A stretch of 64,000 nucleotides of DNA, taken from Paenibacillus algorifonticola. GTDB taxonomy: Bacteria; Bacillota; Bacilli; Paenibacillales; Paenibacillaceae. Below the pieces are notes generated by a model. It was not told the DNA's origin and searched no databases. It worked only from the letters and a program-made list of their open reading frames with translations. The position numbers and the translations under genes are program-made. The stretch's first letter is position 1. Every line of letters starts with the position of its first letter. The stretch covers positions 1 to 64,000 of the forward strand of contig NZ_LAQO01000008.1 of NCBI RefSeq assembly GCF_000971975.1. Direction: 5' to 3'. Positions 62,810 through 64,000 of this stretch are shown piece after piece.

Positions 62810-63784
62810 CTATTCAAGAGCAGGCTCCTCACGCTGCAGCTCCGCAAAGCAAGCCGCCGTCTCAAGTGCAGCATGGCTATCGCCAACGCCATCCTCCACA
62901 CACCATGCTGTAGATAATATCATGTGGCTGAAGCCATAGGCAAGAACTCGTTCTCGTTTGAGGCAAAGGGCCTCGCTGAGGATATGGACGCGATTGCGCA
63001 GCAGGCTGATTCGCTCTACCCGTGACTTGGGCAGCTGATTCATCAGCAGCGGAATGACGCCATAAGCTGCTTCGCCAATAACTCCTTTAGGATCAATCGC
63101 CAGCCAGCTGGCTGACGCTTCTCCCTCTCGCACCGCGGACAAAATATTGCCCTGATGCAGATCGCCGTGCAGCAGCTGCTGCGGTTCGCTTACGCCCGTT
63201 GCGAGTAGCTGGCCGAAGGTCAGCTGCGCCTGCCGGACGAGCGGCTCTGGCAGCGGTCCCGTACCGCCATCAAAGCGCTGGCGCAGCCGCTCCAGCCCGC
63301 TCGCCCATTGACGAGCTGTAGGGAAGCCTGCACCTCCAGCCGCTTTCCCCACAGCCACTGCGTCCGCTGCTGGCACAGCCAGCTTACGCATCACCTCCGC
63401 AGCGATGCGGACAGCCGCCGCATCGTCTGCCACTTCCGAGAGCAGCTGTCCCGGCCTCAGCCGTTCCAGCAGCATAACGCCGCGCTCCGCATCCGAAGCC
63501 AGCAGGCGAACCGCTCCGCGCCCAGCATAAAGCTGAAGCGCTGCCAGCTCCGTCCGACTTTCCCTGGACGGCACGCCGAGCTTCAGCACAGCCTCGCTTC
63601 CATCCTTACGGAGCGCTGGAAGCACCAGATTAAAGGTCAGCTCATACGGCGTCCGATCCATGAGCTGCAGCTCCCACCGCTCCGCGCAGCTTGCCAGCAG
63701 CGAATCCAGCTCAGCCAGCCACTTCTCGCCGCGTTCTCCATGTACGCTTATGACAGTCTGTACCCATGCTGATGGCCATTTCAT
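62810..63784 (-). CDS. Aminoglycoside phosphotransferase-family (APH(6)/hydroxyurea kinase-like) protein
   Basis: This 324-residue cytosolic kinase has the catalytic loop LLHGDLHQGNIL and the metal-binding WLAIDPKGVIGE. The N-terminal lobe has EAVLKLGVPSRES with the ATP Lys. The group includes streptomycin 6-kinases, but most homologues have no proven drug substrate. I chose the ATG at 63784 with GGGAGG nine bases upstream; an upstream in-frame ATG exists at 63817. Confidence 0.88.
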   Translation of the reverse strand: MKWPSAWVQTVISVHGERGEKWLAELDSLLASCAERWELQLMDRTPYELTFNLVLPALRKDGSEAVLKLGVPSRESRTELAALQLYAGRGAVRLLASDAERGVMLLERLRPGQLLSEVADDAAAVRIAAEVMRKLAVPAADAVAVGKAAGGAGFPTARQWASGLERLRQRFDGGTGPLPEPLVRQAQLTFGQLLATGVSEPQQLLHGDLHQGNILSAVREGEASASWLAIDPKGVIGEAAYGVIPLLMNQLPKSRVERISLLRNRVHILSEALCLKRERVLAYGFSHMILSTAWCVEDGVGDSHAALETAACFAELQREEPALE

Positions 63785-63850
63785 CTCCGCTGACCTCCCT
63801 TCCACTTCTCGCCGCATTCAAGGCGCTTTCGCCTCAACTATTTCCTGCTG

Positions 63851-64000
63851 CTACACCAATACAGGCTGTACATAAACAGGCCCAGATACCGTAACGGAAT
63901 GTCCGGTATACACAGGCAGCCCCGTTGACGCATCTACGCGGAATACAGCCAAATTATTCGTGTCGCGATTAGCCGCGATCACGTATCGACCGCCAGGCAC
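63851..64000 (-). CDS. 3' end of a lactonase-family beta-propeller protein (partial)
   Basis: The minus-strand frame entering from the right edge encodes PGGRYVIAANRDTNNLAVFR near its start and ends 49 residues in at a TAG (63851-63853). This is the last blade of the 6-phosphogluconolactonase (Pgl/YkgB) beta-propeller family. The start lies beyond the window. Confidence 0.85.
   Translation of the reverse strand: MPGGRYVIAANRDTNNLAVFRVDASTGLPVYTGHSVTVSGPVYVQPVLV

Overview
The window looks like a chromosomal segment of a Paenibacillus-type Gram-positive bacterium (Firmicutes). The grounds are several LplABC/YtcQ-type carbohydrate ABC transporters, a YesMN-type two-component pair, S-layer-homology and copper-amine-oxidase-like surface proteins, a bacilliredoxin-like YtxJ protein, AGGAGG ribosome sites with frequent TTG/GTG starts, cre-like CcpA sites, and split gcvPA/gcvPB genes. 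No rRNA, tRNA or CRISPR array was seen.

Layout. 0-6 kb: housekeeping and surface genes (short IF-3 paralogue, nicotinate phosphoribosyltransferase, VanZ, a stalk-domain surface protein, a sugar isomerase-like protein). 6-21 kb: a carbohydrate or acid-sugar region. A PrpR_N/PAS/Fis-type regulator lies downstream of a four-carbon acid sugar kinase and a three-gene ABC importer; a divergent BNR (sialidase-like) protein follows. After a TetR/DHA2 efflux pair come a YhcH protein, a second BNR protein and a DapA/NanA-family lyase opposite a GntR regulator. 21-38 kb: an AraC-type remnant, a giant S-layer-anchored GH53 galactanase, a GC-rich TetR plus second methionine aminopeptidase pair, a YesMN plus LplABC system, and an active-looking diguanylate cyclase. 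37-42.5 kb: the glycine cleavage system, with gcvH divergent from gcvT-gcvPA-gcvPB and a separate tandem glycine riboswitch and terminator on each side. 42.5-49.5 kb: an MFS pump, an NlpC/P60 hydrolase, a CzcD-like zinc exporter behind an SmtB/CzrA-like operator, and a YknXYZ/MacAB-like export system.

The standout is an AT-rich island of about 10 kb (about 50.5-60.7 kb) bracketed by two decayed IS1634-type transposase genes in the same orientation. It encodes a class I lanthipeptide pathway: a 55-residue precursor that I do not recognise (missed by length-limited ORF calling), LanB, LanC, LanT, a 46-residue membrane peptide, an erythromycin-esterase-family protein and a subtilisin-like LanP, all on the plus strand. 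The precursor gene lies inside a near-perfect 29-bp inverted repeat. No LanI, LanFEG or LanRK gene is present, so self-protection and regulation are unexplained. The esterase-family protein, the small membrane peptide and the neighbouring YknXYZ-like exporter are the candidates.

The right end holds an SGNH hydrolase, an aminoglycoside-phosphotransferase-family kinase and the 3' end of a lactonase-family beta-propeller gene that runs off the window.
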